Origin: an uncultured Collinsella sp.
GTDB lineage: Bacteria > Actinomycetota > Coriobacteriia > Coriobacteriales > Coriobacteriaceae
DNA: 17,391 nt
Assembly: GCA_902464035.1 (NCBI GenBank)
Contig: CABQHT010000041.1
Span: 1 to 17,391 of the forward strand
Direction: 5' to 3'
Position numbers and translations under genes: made by a program. The first letter of the stretch is position 1, and every line of letters begins with the position of its first letter. This document shows positions 1 to 7,414 of the stretch, piece after piece. The notes beneath the pieces were generated by a model. The model was not told where the DNA came from. It ran no database searches and saw only the letters and a list, made by a program, of their open reading frames with translations.

Positions 1-109
1 AGCGGCAATCTGACGTTCAATCGTCGGGCATGACCAGAAGGTCAATGCCCTCCTCTTTCACGTCACCTTGCTCGCTCTGGGTCGTTCTCGCTGACGTATG
101 CTCAACCTG
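1..109 (-). repeat. Structured repeat element, copy A (truncated at window edge)
   Basis: Reading on the minus strand from 109 down to 1, this matches the plus-strand copy at 10286-10405. Two blocks are identical: one running from AGCGAGCAAGGTG to GAGGAGGG (29 nt) and one running from CCGACGATTG to GATTGCCGCT (27 nt, window 1-27). Between them is a different apical hairpin (GGTC/GACC stem, TTCT loop, closed by GCAT/ATGC with one bulge). The outer left arm is GAACGACCCAGAGCG; its partner lies beyond position 1. The element sits just past the terminator of the nucleoid protein gene on the same strand. A structured RNA or a repeat-type DNA hairpin are both possible. No ORF or product is visible. 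Confidence 0.8.
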
Positions 110-133
110 TGGGGCAATTCAGCCCTAAACAAG

Positions 134-163
134 AAGGCCGAGGCCCCAAGGAGCTTCGGCCTT
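134..163 (-). terminator. Rho-independent terminator of the ndpA-like gene
   Basis: The stem AAGGCCGAGGC / GCTTCGGCCTT (134-144 with 153-163) encloses an 8-nt loop. On the minus strand it is followed by CTTCTTGTTT, a moderate U-rich run. It starts 28 nt past the stop codon of the nucleoid-associated protein gene. Confidence 0.7.
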
Positions 164-191
164 TGCTTTCCCGCTGTAGGCGTAACGCAAC

Positions 192-1196
192 TTATCGATT
201 CTCGATGCTGCCGATGTTTTTGAGCTCGATGGAGATGAGGCCGTTGGGCTCGTTGACGAACTCGATGTACTCGGAGTTCGAACCCATCTCGGCCGGGAAG
301 CTGATCTCGATACCCGTGTCGGTACGGATCTTGTGATTGCGCACGGCCGCGCGCTCGACCTGCTTGCGCTCCACGGGCACACGCTCGGGAACCTTCTCCT
401 CGGTCAGCGCCGCGCGCACGCTTTCCTTGATGACCGGTTCGTCCTCAAAGACCTCATCGACGATATCCCAAGGCGGCAGTTCCTCGTCATCCTCAACCTT
501 CTCGGCCACAGCGGCCTTAACCTTGGCGAGCGCCACGGCAGTGTTGGCGCCGTGCTCCTCGGCGACTTCCTCGACCACACGCGTCACGGTGTCGATGACC
601 TCCTTGCCTGACACGCCCGTGTCGCACTGCAGCAGGCCATCGGGGATAAGCATACGGTCCTCGCCGGCAATCTTGCGTTTCTTGTCCACGTAGCCGATCT
701 CCATGGTGCTCGCGCGCACGATGGCATAGCTTGGCACCTTTTGCGAGGGGTTTGGCAGAATAGCGTAGTGGCGCGCGATGTCGTTGCGCACCTCGCCCTC
801 CTCGCGGCCCACTTCGTGCATAAAAGCCTGCTTGGAGCCCAGTAGCATCACGGCAAACCAGCGGGCATCCTCATCATCGTCAAAATCCGCCACCAGCACG
901 TCAGTGGACTCGGCTTTCTCGGCTTTGGTGAGCTCGGAGGAGATAAACTCCGCAATCTGCTGCGACAGGTCCACGAACTCGCGCTCGCCAAAGAAATAGC
1001 CCTTGAGCTCGCCGCCAAACGCAGAGTTCTCGGCAAACGTGGCACGCTTGTTATCGGCCGAGGTACGTGCGCGGCGCAGATGCGTGGTCACAAAGTTGCG
1101 CACGGTACGGCTTTCGATATCGAGCTCGCGCTGGCTCATAACGTTGACGGCAGAGTCAAAGTCCAGGATATGCAGAATCGCGTGATTGATTTTCAT
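192..1196 (-). CDS. Nucleoid-associated protein, NdpA/YejK family
   Basis: This 334-residue protein belongs to the 37-kDa nucleoid-associated protein family (YejK/NdpA, about 335 aa in E. coli), cytoplasmic proteins that associate with the nucleoid; their exact role is not settled. The N-terminus MKINHAILHILD is the family's typical opening, followed by a mixed alpha/beta core with a conserved ARWFAVMLLGSKQAF stretch and an acidic segment near residues 235-260 (EKVEDDEELPPWD). I chose the ATG at 1196 because it begins the family motif and has GGA about 9 nt upstream. An in-frame ATG at 1205 would add three residues and has no spaced Shine-Dalgarno. Upstream lies a possible -10 (TATACT, 1240-1235) without a clear -35. 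It is the last gene of the leftward series and ends at its own terminator. The family call is firm; the function is inferred from the family. Confidence 0.9.
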   Translation of the reverse strand: MKINHAILHILDFDSAVNVMSQRELDIESRTVRNFVTTHLRRARTSADNKRATFAENSAFGGELKGYFFGEREFVDLSQQIAEFISSELTKAEKAESTDVLVADFDDDEDARWFAVMLLGSKQAFMHEVGREEGEVRNDIARHYAILPNPSQKVPSYAIVRASTMEIGYVDKKRKIAGEDRMLIPDGLLQCDTGVSGKEVIDTVTRVVEEVAEEHGANTAVALAKVKAAVAEKVEDDEELPPWDIVDEVFEDEPVIKESVRAALTEEKVPERVPVERKQVERAAVRNHKIRTDTGIEISFPAEMGSNSEYIEFVNEPNGLISIELKNIGSIENR

Positions 1197-1272
1197 ATAC
1201 GGCATTCCGTTCTAGATCGATTTCGGCACGAACCAGTATAGCGGTCGAGCCCGCCCCAAGCGCATCGAAGAT

Positions 1273-1303
1273 TGATGCATCGGGGACAGGTTGCTTTTTG
1301 CAC
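1273..1303. repeat. Short intergenic repeat, copy 1
   Basis: GATGCATCGGGGACAGGTTG continues into a T-run and GCACC. It closely resembles 2489-2517. ACAGGT(T)GC and GCACCTGT can pair around a T-loop. It lies between the DUF2974 gene stop and the ndpA-like gene. Confidence 0.6.
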
Positions 1304-1309
1304 CTGTGG

Positions 1310-2470
1310 CTAGTGCAGGAGTTCGGACTGCCATGCCTCGAGCTGCTCTGCCAGGCTCTTGCCGGCAGCGGACATGTCGATCTGGGGTCGTTTGGGCAGC
1401 AGTGCGCATTTAAGGATTGCCACGATGGTCTGCGAGACAAAACGGCGCGTATCCTTGTCAAAGCCTTGCGTGGCCTGGAGCATCACGGGCAGGCTCTCGC
1501 GCAGATTCCCCGCGATATCTGCAAACCGCTCAGCACCCGTAGCCTCAAACACGGAGAACAACGCATCTACAAAACGCTCGCGCTCGCCAGGTGACACCGC
1601 AAGCAGCATCTCGCGAATGGAGCCATCAACATATCGAGCACCGGCGGACAGACGCTCACAGTACACGAAGTCGTGACCATCAACCACCCAGCTAAAGGGA
1701 TTGTGCTGCAGCAGGCTGAACTCGGTGCTCTCAACGATGGCATAGTCCTCCTGTGTCTCGAACATCATGCCAAAGATCGACGACCGAGGTAGCGTCTTGT
1801 CGATTCGACCGGAAAGATCAGCAAAGGCGTTGCCGTTCAGAAACTCCTCGACGAAGCCCGGACCATCATGGGAATACGCCCGTTCGATTTGCTCACGGGC
1901 GACATCGGAGCACATCGCCGCACCGTACACCGCAAGGTTTCCGCCCTTGGAATGACCTCCGCACAAAAGCGGCCCGTCAATCGCATCCGCCGCCTCGTCC
2001 ACATAACACGCCGCGGACTCCTGGGCCGGCACAGGACATCGGAACGCCATGTTAAAGTCCTCTTTCCAGCCCACAATCGTGCTGTCGGTCCCCCGGAAGG
2101 AAAGATAACCAAACCCCGCCGGAAACCGGAACGCCATGGCTGCAAACTGCTCTGTCGCCACCACATCGCTCACGGCACGATAGCCGCAAACGTGCACGCC
2201 ACGGTAGCGAGGGCTTGCTGCCACGGCCTCCAACAAGGCCCTGCTCCCCTCTGGGTCCCACAAGTCGCCAATCATGTCCCGGTAGCACTCGGCACGCAGC
2301 AGCTCGCGTACGTCTAGGCCCTGCCAGCTCGTCAGCTCCGCCATATCACCCGGCAAACGCAAATAGGACAACCACGCAAAGACCAGGCTATCCACCGCGC
2401 AGAACGGCCGCTCCTCAAACGAATCAAACGCCGTCTGGGCATAGGTCAAAAAATTAGGCGAATCCGACAT
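1310..2470 (-). CDS. DUF2974 (Mbeg1-like) alpha/beta-hydrolase
   Basis: A 386-residue protein with the nucleophile elbow GGHSKGGNLAVYGA, putting the likely catalytic serine at residue 174. Before it comes YLSFRGTDSTIVGWKEDFNM (residues 122-141), the oxyanion/lid region typical of lipase-3-like and DUF2974 proteins. The length fits the family, which is widespread in gut Firmicutes and Actinobacteria and whose substrate is unknown. There is no signal peptide or membrane segment, so it is probably cytoplasmic. The start at 2470 has GGGAGG just upstream with short spacing (GCC). It lies 115 bp after ldh and past the ldh terminator, so it probably has its own promoter, which I could not identify. 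Hydrolase fold is confident; substrate is not assigned. Confidence 0.88.
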   Translation of the reverse strand: MSDSPNFLTYAQTAFDSFEERPFCAVDSLVFAWLSYLRLPGDMAELTSWQGLDVRELLRAECYRDMIGDLWDPEGSRALLEAVAASPRYRGVHVCGYRAVSDVVATEQFAAMAFRFPAGFGYLSFRGTDSTIVGWKEDFNMAFRCPVPAQESAACYVDEAADAIDGPLLCGGHSKGGNLAVYGAAMCSDVAREQIERAYSHDGPGFVEEFLNGNAFADLSGRIDKTLPRSSIFGMMFETQEDYAIVESTEFSLLQHNPFSWVVDGHDFVYCERLSAGARYVDGSIREMLLAVSPGERERFVDALFSVFEATGAERFADIAGNLRESLPVMLQATQGFDKDTRRFVSQTIVAILKCALLPKRPQIDMSAAGKSLAEQLEAWQSELLH

Positions 2471-2488
2471 GGCCCTCCCATCAACTAT

Positions 2489-2517
2489 GGTGCATTGGGG
2501 TCAGGTTACTTTGCACC
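2489..2517. repeat. Short intergenic repeat, copy 2
   Basis: GGTGCATTGGGGTCAGGTTA continues into CTTTGCACC. It shares the pattern TGCAT-(C/T)GGGG-(A/T)CAGGTT-(G/A)CT-TTGCACC with 1273-1303. GGTGCA and TGCACC at its ends are inverted repeats. It sits between the ldh terminator and the start of the DUF2974 gene. Confidence 0.6.
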
Positions 2518-2553
2518 AAAAAGGCGCCCGGGCCGTGTGGGCTCGGACGCCTT
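2518..2553 (-). terminator. Rho-independent terminator of ldh
   Basis: The arms at 2521-2534 and 2540-2553 form a 14-position stem with one G-U wobble and one mismatch on the minus-strand RNA and a 5-nt loop. TTTTT follows (complement of 2518-2522). It lies 32 nt past the ldh stop codon. Confidence 0.85.
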
Positions 2554-2584
2554 CATTGTAGCTTTTCGCTTTAGCGAGCTTGAT

Positions 2585-3535
2585 TTAGCAGGAGAAGTCG
2601 ACGCTGTCGATGATGTCCTTGAGGGCCTTGGCGGAGGCGGTGAGCTCGTGCTGCTCGTCATCGTTCAGCGGCACGGGGACGCGGCAGACAACGCCGTCGC
2701 GGCCAACGACGGTCGGCATGGAGATGGCAAGATCGGACAGGCCGTACTCGCCCACCATAAGCGAGGAGACAGGCAGAACGGTCTGCTCATCGCGCATGAC
2801 GGCAGTGCAGATGCGCTTGACGGCCATGGCGACGCCGTAGTAGGTGGCGTGCTTCTTCTCGATGATGGTGTAGGCAGAGTTCTTGACGTCCTCGGCGATG
2901 CGCTTCTCGGCAGCCTCATGCTCCAGATGACCGTGAAGCTCGCAGAAGGTGTTCAGCGGCACGCCGGCAACCTGAGCGCTGGACCAAGCGACGAACTCGG
3001 AGTCACCGTGCTCACCCATGACATAGGCCTGGACATCGCGCGGGTCGACCTCGACATGGGCACCAAGCATCTGCTGCAGACGGCCGGTGTCGAGCACGGT
3101 ACCGGAACCGATGACGTGGCCCTCGGGCAGGCCGGACATCTTGATGGCGGCGTAGGTCAGAACATCGACCGGGTTGGAGACGATGAGCAGAATGCCGTCG
3201 AAGCCGGACTTCTTAATCTCGGGGATAATGGACTTAAAGATGCTGACGTTCTTGTTGACCAGGTCCAGGCGAGTCTCACCGGGCTTCTGGGCAGCACCAG
3301 CGGTGACGACGATCATGGCGGCGTCGGCGACATCGGAATAATCGCCGGCGTAGATCTTCATCGGCTCGGCAAACGTCATGCCGTGCGCGATATCCAGGGC
3401 CTCACCCTCGGCGCGGTTCTTGTCCACGTCGATGAGGACCATCTCGGAGAACAGACCACTCTGCATCAGCGCGAACGCCGAAGACGAACCGACGAAACCG
3501 CAGCCGACAATAGCGACCTTCTTCTCGTTAACCAT
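2585..3535 (-). CDS. ldh: L-lactate dehydrogenase
   Basis: A 316-residue NAD-dependent L-lactate dehydrogenase, which reduces pyruvate to lactate and re-oxidises NADH in fermentation in the cytoplasm. The Rossmann motif GCGFVGSSSA is at residues 11-20. The substrate loop AGAAQKPGETR (79-89) carries Gln83, the residue that favours lactate over malate dehydrogenase activity, which usually has Arg there. The catalytic His176 lies in the LDH signature GEHGDS, with Arg152 in VLDTGR. The start at 3535 opens with MVNEKKVAIVG and has GGGAG six nt upstream. A longer frame to 3613 adds a non-homologous leader that reads through a hairpin, so I rejected it. It follows the aminotransferase by 201 bp, and its leader carries a strong stem-loop. 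Very confident. Confidence 0.97.
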   Translation of the reverse strand: MVNEKKVAIVGCGFVGSSSAFALMQSGLFSEMVLIDVDKNRAEGEALDIAHGMTFAEPMKIYAGDYSDVADAAMIVVTAGAAQKPGETRLDLVNKNVSIFKSIIPEIKKSGFDGILLIVSNPVDVLTYAAIKMSGLPEGHVIGSGTVLDTGRLQQMLGAHVEVDPRDVQAYVMGEHGDSEFVAWSSAQVAGVPLNTFCELHGHLEHEAAEKRIAEDVKNSAYTIIEKKHATYYGVAMAVKRICTAVMRDEQTVLPVSSLMVGEYGLSDLAISMPTVVGRDGVVCRVPVPLNDDEQHELTASAKALKDIIDSVDFSC

Positions 3536-3560
3536 TAGAAACTCCCATCTCTCTCCACAA

Positions 3561-3593
3561 GCAAGCCGCCCGGGAACGACCCGAGCGGCTTGC
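3561..3593 (-). promoter_or_regulatory. Stable stem-loop in the ldh leader
   Basis: A 14-bp stem (3561-3574 with 3580-3593) closes a 5-nt loop. The one imperfect position is a G-U wobble on the minus-strand RNA but a mismatch on the plus strand, so it fits a minus-strand transcript. It ends about 13 nt upstream of the GGGAG ribosome binding site and has no U-run, so it is not a classical terminator. A role in mRNA stability or translation control is inference. Confidence 0.6.
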
Positions 3594-3647
3594 CGTAATC
3601 CCAATACATCCAATCGGGACTTTGATTATGCTCCTATTCGCAGCCAA

Positions 3648-3730
3648 AAATCGACCGTTTACCGAAATTGTTTGCAGAAATCGTAAAATAACTGCACGAA
3701 ATCGGTTTCGAGCTATTGACGAGCCGAAAT
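3648..3730. promoter_or_regulatory. AT-rich spacer with repeated GAAATCG-like motifs
   Basis: Upstream of ldh, TGCAGAAATCG (3673-3683) and TGCACGAAATCG (3693-3704) form direct repeats 20 bp apart, about two helical turns. The second runs into a palindrome, CGAAATCGGTTTCG. Further CGAAAT-like copies occur near 3663 and 3725. This could be a regulator-binding array for ldh. I cannot place a convincing promoter here and recognise no known operator. Confidence 0.35.
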
Positions 3731-3736
3731 ACCTTT

Positions 3737-4900
3737 CTAATACAGGCCCGCCTCGCGAATGGCCTCGACAGCCAAAGCAATCTGGTCGGGCGGCAAGACC
3801 AGCGCCATGCGCACGTGCCCCTCGCCCGAAGGACCAAAGCTCGCGCCCGGCGTCACCACAACGCCGGCCTTCTCCATGAGCTCCTCGCAAAACGCCATGG
3901 AATCGGTGCGACCACCGGGAAGCTTGGCCCACACAAACATAGAGCCATGCGCGTTGGGACGCTCCCAGCCCAGGCCCTCAAGACCGTCGCACAGGGCATC
4001 GCGGCGCTCCTGGTACTTCAGACGCTGCGCCTCGACCTCATCGCGCGGACCGTTCAGGCAGGCGATAGCAGCCTTCTGGATCGGGAAGAACATGCCAAAG
4101 TCGATCTGGCCGCGCAGCTTGGCAAAGGCAGAGACCACGTCCTCGCGGCCGACCAAAAAGCCGATGCGCGCGCCGGTGACGTTAAACGACTTGGAAAGCG
4201 AGAAGAACTCCACGCCCACCTCAAGCGCACCGGGATACTGCAAGAAGCTGCCGCCCGGCTCGCCGTCGAACACGATGTCGGAGTACGCGTTGTCATGGAC
4301 GATGAGCAGGTCGTGCTCGCGGGCGAAAGCGATGATCTCCTCGTAGACCTCGGGCGTGCCCACCGAGCCGACCGGGTTTGCGGGCAGCGACACGATCATA
4401 TACTTGGCACGATCGGCCACCTCGGGATCGATGCCCGCCACATAGGGCAGGTAATTATGCTCGGCGACCAACGGATAGTACTCGAGCTTGGCATCGGCGA
4501 TCTTGGCGCCCGCCTCAAAGACCGGGTAGCACGGATCGGGAACCAGAATGGTGTCACCCGGATCGAGCAGGGCAAGGCCCAAATGGCCAACGCCCTCCTG
4601 CGTGCCGTTGCACGACTGCACCATAGACGGCGTAATGCCCGAAACGCCAAAGCGACGCTCGTAGTAATCGCACACGGCTTGCTTGAGTTCGGGCAGGTCG
4701 CGCAGGGCATACTTCCACATCTCGGGGTCCTGGGCCGCTTGCGTGAGCGCCTCGACCACGTGGTCGTACGGCTTAAAGTCGGGCGTGCCCACGCTCATGT
4801 TGTAAATGGTCTTGCCCTGAGCCTTCAGCGCAAGCAGTTTGTTGTTGAGCGAGGCGAAGACCTCCGCGCCAAAGCGGTCGAGACGCTGCGATGCCTGCAT
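3737..4900 (-). CDS. Class I/II PLP-dependent aminotransferase (aspartate/LL-DAP aminotransferase-like)
   Basis: A 387-residue fold-type I aminotransferase. SLSKSFNVTGARIGF contains the PLP-binding Lys237. DNAY holds Asp203 and Tyr206, NPVG has Asn175 (most relatives read NPTG), and a C-terminal Arg lies in HVRMALVLP. The overall pattern (MSVGTPDFKPYDHV near the N-terminus, aromatic-rich PDPCYPVFEA) resembles LL-diaminopimelate/aspartate aminotransferases. The exact amino acid cannot be settled from sequence; DapL-type lysine biosynthesis or aspartate transamination are the main options. I chose ATG 4900 because AAGGTGG precedes it by 4 nt; the frame extended to 4990 would have to read through a terminator-like hairpin. 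It is downstream of nadE by 117 bp and upstream of ldh. Confidence 0.9.
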   Translation of the reverse strand: MQASQRLDRFGAEVFASLNNKLLALKAQGKTIYNMSVGTPDFKPYDHVVEALTQAAQDPEMWKYALRDLPELKQAVCDYYERRFGVSGITPSMVQSCNGTQEGVGHLGLALLDPGDTILVPDPCYPVFEAGAKIADAKLEYYPLVAEHNYLPYVAGIDPEVADRAKYMIVSLPANPVGSVGTPEVYEEIIAFAREHDLLIVHDNAYSDIVFDGEPGGSFLQYPGALEVGVEFFSLSKSFNVTGARIGFLVGREDVVSAFAKLRGQIDFGMFFPIQKAAIACLNGPRDEVEAQRLKYQERRDALCDGLEGLGWERPNAHGSMFVWAKLPGGRTDSMAFCEELMEKAGVVVTPGASFGPSGEGHVRMALVLPPDQIALAVEAIREAGLY

Positions 4901-4919
4901 GGTGCCACCTTTCGATATG

Positions 4920-4950
4920 AAAAACGCGGCGCTCCGACAAGAGCGCCGCG
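4920..4950 (-). terminator. Terminator-like hairpin between nadE and the aminotransferase gene
   Basis: A perfect 10-bp GC stem (4925-4934 with 4941-4950) with a 6-nt loop is followed on the minus strand by TTTTT. It starts 67 nt past the nadE stop and ends only about 20 nt before the aminotransferase ATG, leaving no room for a promoter between. It is either a leaky nadE terminator or an attenuator in the aminotransferase leader. Confidence 0.8.
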
Positions 4951-5017
4951 CGATACGGGCCATCAGATTGCAAAAGTGTAACGCTTGCACCCGCTGTTTT
5001 GGTTCAATTTGGCAACC

Positions 5018-7006
5018 TTAGTCCATCGGATTGAGCGCGTCAATCTGGGCGAGCCACAGGCGCGAGCTAGCGTCACTCGGCATGCGCCAATCGCCGCGCG
5101 GGCTGAGCGTGACCGAGCCCACCTTGGGGCCATCGGGCAGGCAGCTGCGCTTAAACTGCTGGGCAAAGAAGCGACGGTAGAACGTGCGTAGCCACGTGTG
5201 AATGGTCTTGACGTCGTAGACGCCCTCGAAGCTCTTGAGCGCCATGCGGTAGATCTTGCCCGGCTCAAAGCCAAAACGCAGCAGGTAGTAGAGGAAGTAG
5301 TCGTGCAGCTCGTACGGGCCCACCAGGTCCTCAGTCTTCTGCGCAATCTCGCCGTCGCCCGTGGGCGGCAGGAGCTCGGGGGACACCGGCGTATCGAGGA
5401 TATCGAGCAAGACCTCGGCAATATGCCCGCCAAAGACATCGGCCGCATAGCGCACCAGATGGCGCACAAGCGTCTTGGGCACGCTCGCGTTGACGGCGTA
5501 CATGCTCATGTGGTCGCCGTTATAGGTAGCCCAACCGAGCGCCAGCTCCGACAGGTCGCCCGTGCCGATGACAAAACCGCCAGCCTGGTTGGCCAGATCC
5601 ATCAGAATCTGCGTGCGCTCGCGGGCCTGGCTGTTCTCGTAGGTCACGTCCTGCACGGCCGGATCGTGCTCAATGTCCTTGAAGTGCTGCTCCACGGCCG
5701 CGTGGATCGAAACCTCGCGGAAGCTCACGCCAAGGTCGCGAGCGAGCGACTCGGCATTCGACTTGGTGCGATGCGTCGTGCCAAAGCCGGGCATGGACAC
5801 GGCCGTGATACCGGTGCGCGGCAGCCCCAGTGCATCGAAGGCGCGCACGGTCACAAGCAGTGCCAGCGTGGAGTCCAGGCCGCCCGAAAGACCGATGACT
5901 GCAGCCTTGGTGCCCGTATGGGCCAGGCGGGTCTTGAGGCCGGCGGTCTGCAGGTCGAGGATGGTCTCGCAACGCTCGGCAAGGTCACCATGGTCGGCCG
6001 GCACAAAGGGCGCGCAGGGGAAGACACGGTCGATGCCGAGTGCATCGCGCAGGACAGGTTCGTCTGTCAGCACGCCCTCAAAAGAGAACTCAACGGTCGT
6101 GGCCTCCGGCGCATCGTCCGCGCGCGTCCACGTCGTCGAGCGACGGCGCTCGGCAACCAGGCGGTCAAGGTCAACGTCGGCGATGGCCATATCACAGGTA
6201 AGCAGTTTGGTCGCGGTGAGCTTGGAGCCGTTTTCGTAGACAAGGTTCTCGCCCGCAAAGACCATGTCGGTCGTGGACTCGCCCTCACTCGCATCCGCGT
6301 AGGCATAGGCACAGTACAGGCGCGCACTCTGATTGGAGATGAGACTGCGGCGATAATCTGCCTTACCGATAATCTCGTCCGAAGCCGACGAGTTGAGAAT
6401 CACCGTCGCACCGGCAAGCGCCATCTCGGTCGAAGGGGGCGCCGGCACCCACAGGTCCTCACAGACCTCAACGCCCAGCACCAGGTCCTCGGCGCCCTCA
6501 TCACAGCAACGGTAGACAAGCCCCGAACCCAGCGGGACCGGACCCTGACCGGCAAATTCAACCCACACGGGATCCGCAGGCGCCGGAGCAAACCAACGGC
6601 GCTCATAGAACTCGCCATAGTTGGGCAAATACTTCTTGGCCGTGAGGCCCAAAAGCTCGCCCGCACAGCACACGGCCGCGCAGTTGTAGATGTTTTCGGC
6701 CACCGCAACGGGAAGGCCGACGGTAAAGACAATCGGCAGCTCGCGGGTTTCATCGAGGATATGCACCAGAGCAGCCTCGCAGGCATGCAGCAATGTGCGG
6801 TTATGGAACAGGTCGGCCGCGGTATAGCCGGTTAGGTTAAGCTCGGGCAACACCAGCGCGCGAACGCCACGCCCGGCAGCATCGCGAACAGCCGCCAGCG
6901 CAACCTCGGCATTGCCCTCGACATCGGCCACGCGAATCTGCGGCGACGCCGCCGCCACACGCAAAAAGCCATCGTTCTCAACTTGGCCGTTTAGAAAATC
7001 GTTCAT
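5018..7006 (-). CDS. nadE: Glutamine-dependent NAD(+) synthase
   Basis: A 662-residue two-domain enzyme that amidates nicotinic acid adenine dinucleotide to NAD using glutamine and ATP. The N-terminal nitrilase-like glutaminase domain shows the Glu-Lys-Cys triad: Glu55 in LPELNLTGY, Lys124 in KKYLPNYGEFYERR, Cys182 in EVCEDLW. The C-terminal synthetase domain has the ATP pyrophosphatase P-loop SGGLDS at 374-379, followed by the FGTTHRTKSNA and GTGDLSELALGW motifs typical of NadE. The length fits the glutamine-dependent form seen in Mycobacterium. The start at 7006 has GGAG 5 nt upstream. A strong promoter lies at 7048-7076. It supplies the cofactor used by ldh two genes downstream. Very confident. 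Confidence 0.97.
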   Translation of the reverse strand: MNDFLNGQVENDGFLRVAAASPQIRVADVEGNAEVALAAVRDAAGRGVRALVLPELNLTGYTAADLFHNRTLLHACEAALVHILDETRELPIVFTVGLPVAVAENIYNCAAVCCAGELLGLTAKKYLPNYGEFYERRWFAPAPADPVWVEFAGQGPVPLGSGLVYRCCDEGAEDLVLGVEVCEDLWVPAPPSTEMALAGATVILNSSASDEIIGKADYRRSLISNQSARLYCAYAYADASEGESTTDMVFAGENLVYENGSKLTATKLLTCDMAIADVDLDRLVAERRRSTTWTRADDAPEATTVEFSFEGVLTDEPVLRDALGIDRVFPCAPFVPADHGDLAERCETILDLQTAGLKTRLAHTGTKAAVIGLSGGLDSTLALLVTVRAFDALGLPRTGITAVSMPGFGTTHRTKSNAESLARDLGVSFREVSIHAAVEQHFKDIEHDPAVQDVTYENSQARERTQILMDLANQAGGFVIGTGDLSELALGWATYNGDHMSMYAVNASVPKTLVRHLVRYAADVFGGHIAEVLLDILDTPVSPELLPPTGDGEIAQKTEDLVGPYELHDYFLYYLLRFGFEPGKIYRMALKSFEGVYDVKTIHTWLRTFYRRFFAQQFKRSCLPDGPKVGSVTLSPRGDWRMPSDASSRLWLAQIDALNPMD

Positions 7007-7047
7007 GCGAGCTCCAACACATCCGTTTAGCCGCGACGAGTAGCGGC

Positions 7048-7076
7048 GATATAGTCCGCCTCCATTGTACTGTCAA
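7048..7076 (-). promoter_or_regulatory. Sigma-70-type promoter of nadE
   Basis: On the minus strand, TTGACA (7076-7071) and TATATC (7053-7048) are separated by exactly 17 bp. The start would be near 7041, giving a leader of about 35 nt. A small GCCGC/GCGGC stem (7030-7047) lies right at the start region. Confidence 0.75.
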
Positions 7077-7135
7077 GCTTAATCAGCGCAGATGGAGACG
7101 GGCTCACGTTAAAGACTAAAAAGCGAAGCGGCGTT

Positions 7136-7414
7136 TCAGCAGTAGAACGAAATCTCGTCCACGAGGAAAAATGCCTTCCATTTAGAGCAAATCAATTCAT
7201 GCTGAGCGGCAATAATTTCACAAAGGTCATCAAGAGTACCCCGAGGAATCTTCGCCTTGTTATTGGCAACGATACAGCCGCCCCTGCGAGTCAACCAGAT
7301 TTTGGCCGAGCCATCTGAAGGCGCTCCCTTGCAAACATGGACATGGATTGGTTCGCCCGCTTCGTTGGACCAAAAGAAGACGCGATAGCCGCCAATAAGA
7401 AATAGGCTAGGCAA
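7136..7414 (-). CDS. DUF4160 domain protein
   Basis: A 92-residue protein. Starting at the TTG at 7414 it reads (M)PSLFLIGGYRVFFWSN, with EPIHVHV and AKIWL further on, which matches the family pattern MPxxxRIGxYRFFFYSN, EPPHIHV, AKFWL. The TTG is preceded by GGAGGAG with 6-nt spacing, which decides the start. Upstream ATGs at 7459 and 7438 lack a Shine-Dalgarno and would lengthen the protein beyond the family. The gene overlaps the 3' end of its partner by 8 bp, implying translational coupling. DUF4160 proteins are often paired with a second small protein in modules suspected of being toxin-antitoxin-like, but the biochemical role is unknown. Confidence 0.85.
   Translation of the reverse strand: MPSLFLIGGYRVFFWSNEAGEPIHVHVCKGAPSDGSAKIWLTRRGGCIVANNKAKIPRGTLDDLCEIIAAQHELICSKWKAFFLVDEISFYC

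Noticed and set aside
4901..4990. Extended N-terminus of the aminotransferase (30 extra residues)
   Set aside because: It would translate through the terminator-like hairpin and does not resemble the family; ATG 4900 has a proper ribosome site.
5198..6835. A 545-codon open frame on plus opposite nadE
   Set aside because: Antisense shadow of a clearly conserved gene; composition is Arg/His/Gly-rich with no recognisable fold.
7107..7135. Terminator of the DUF4160 gene
   Set aside because: A TTTTT run is present on minus, but I could find no convincing GC stem in front of it.
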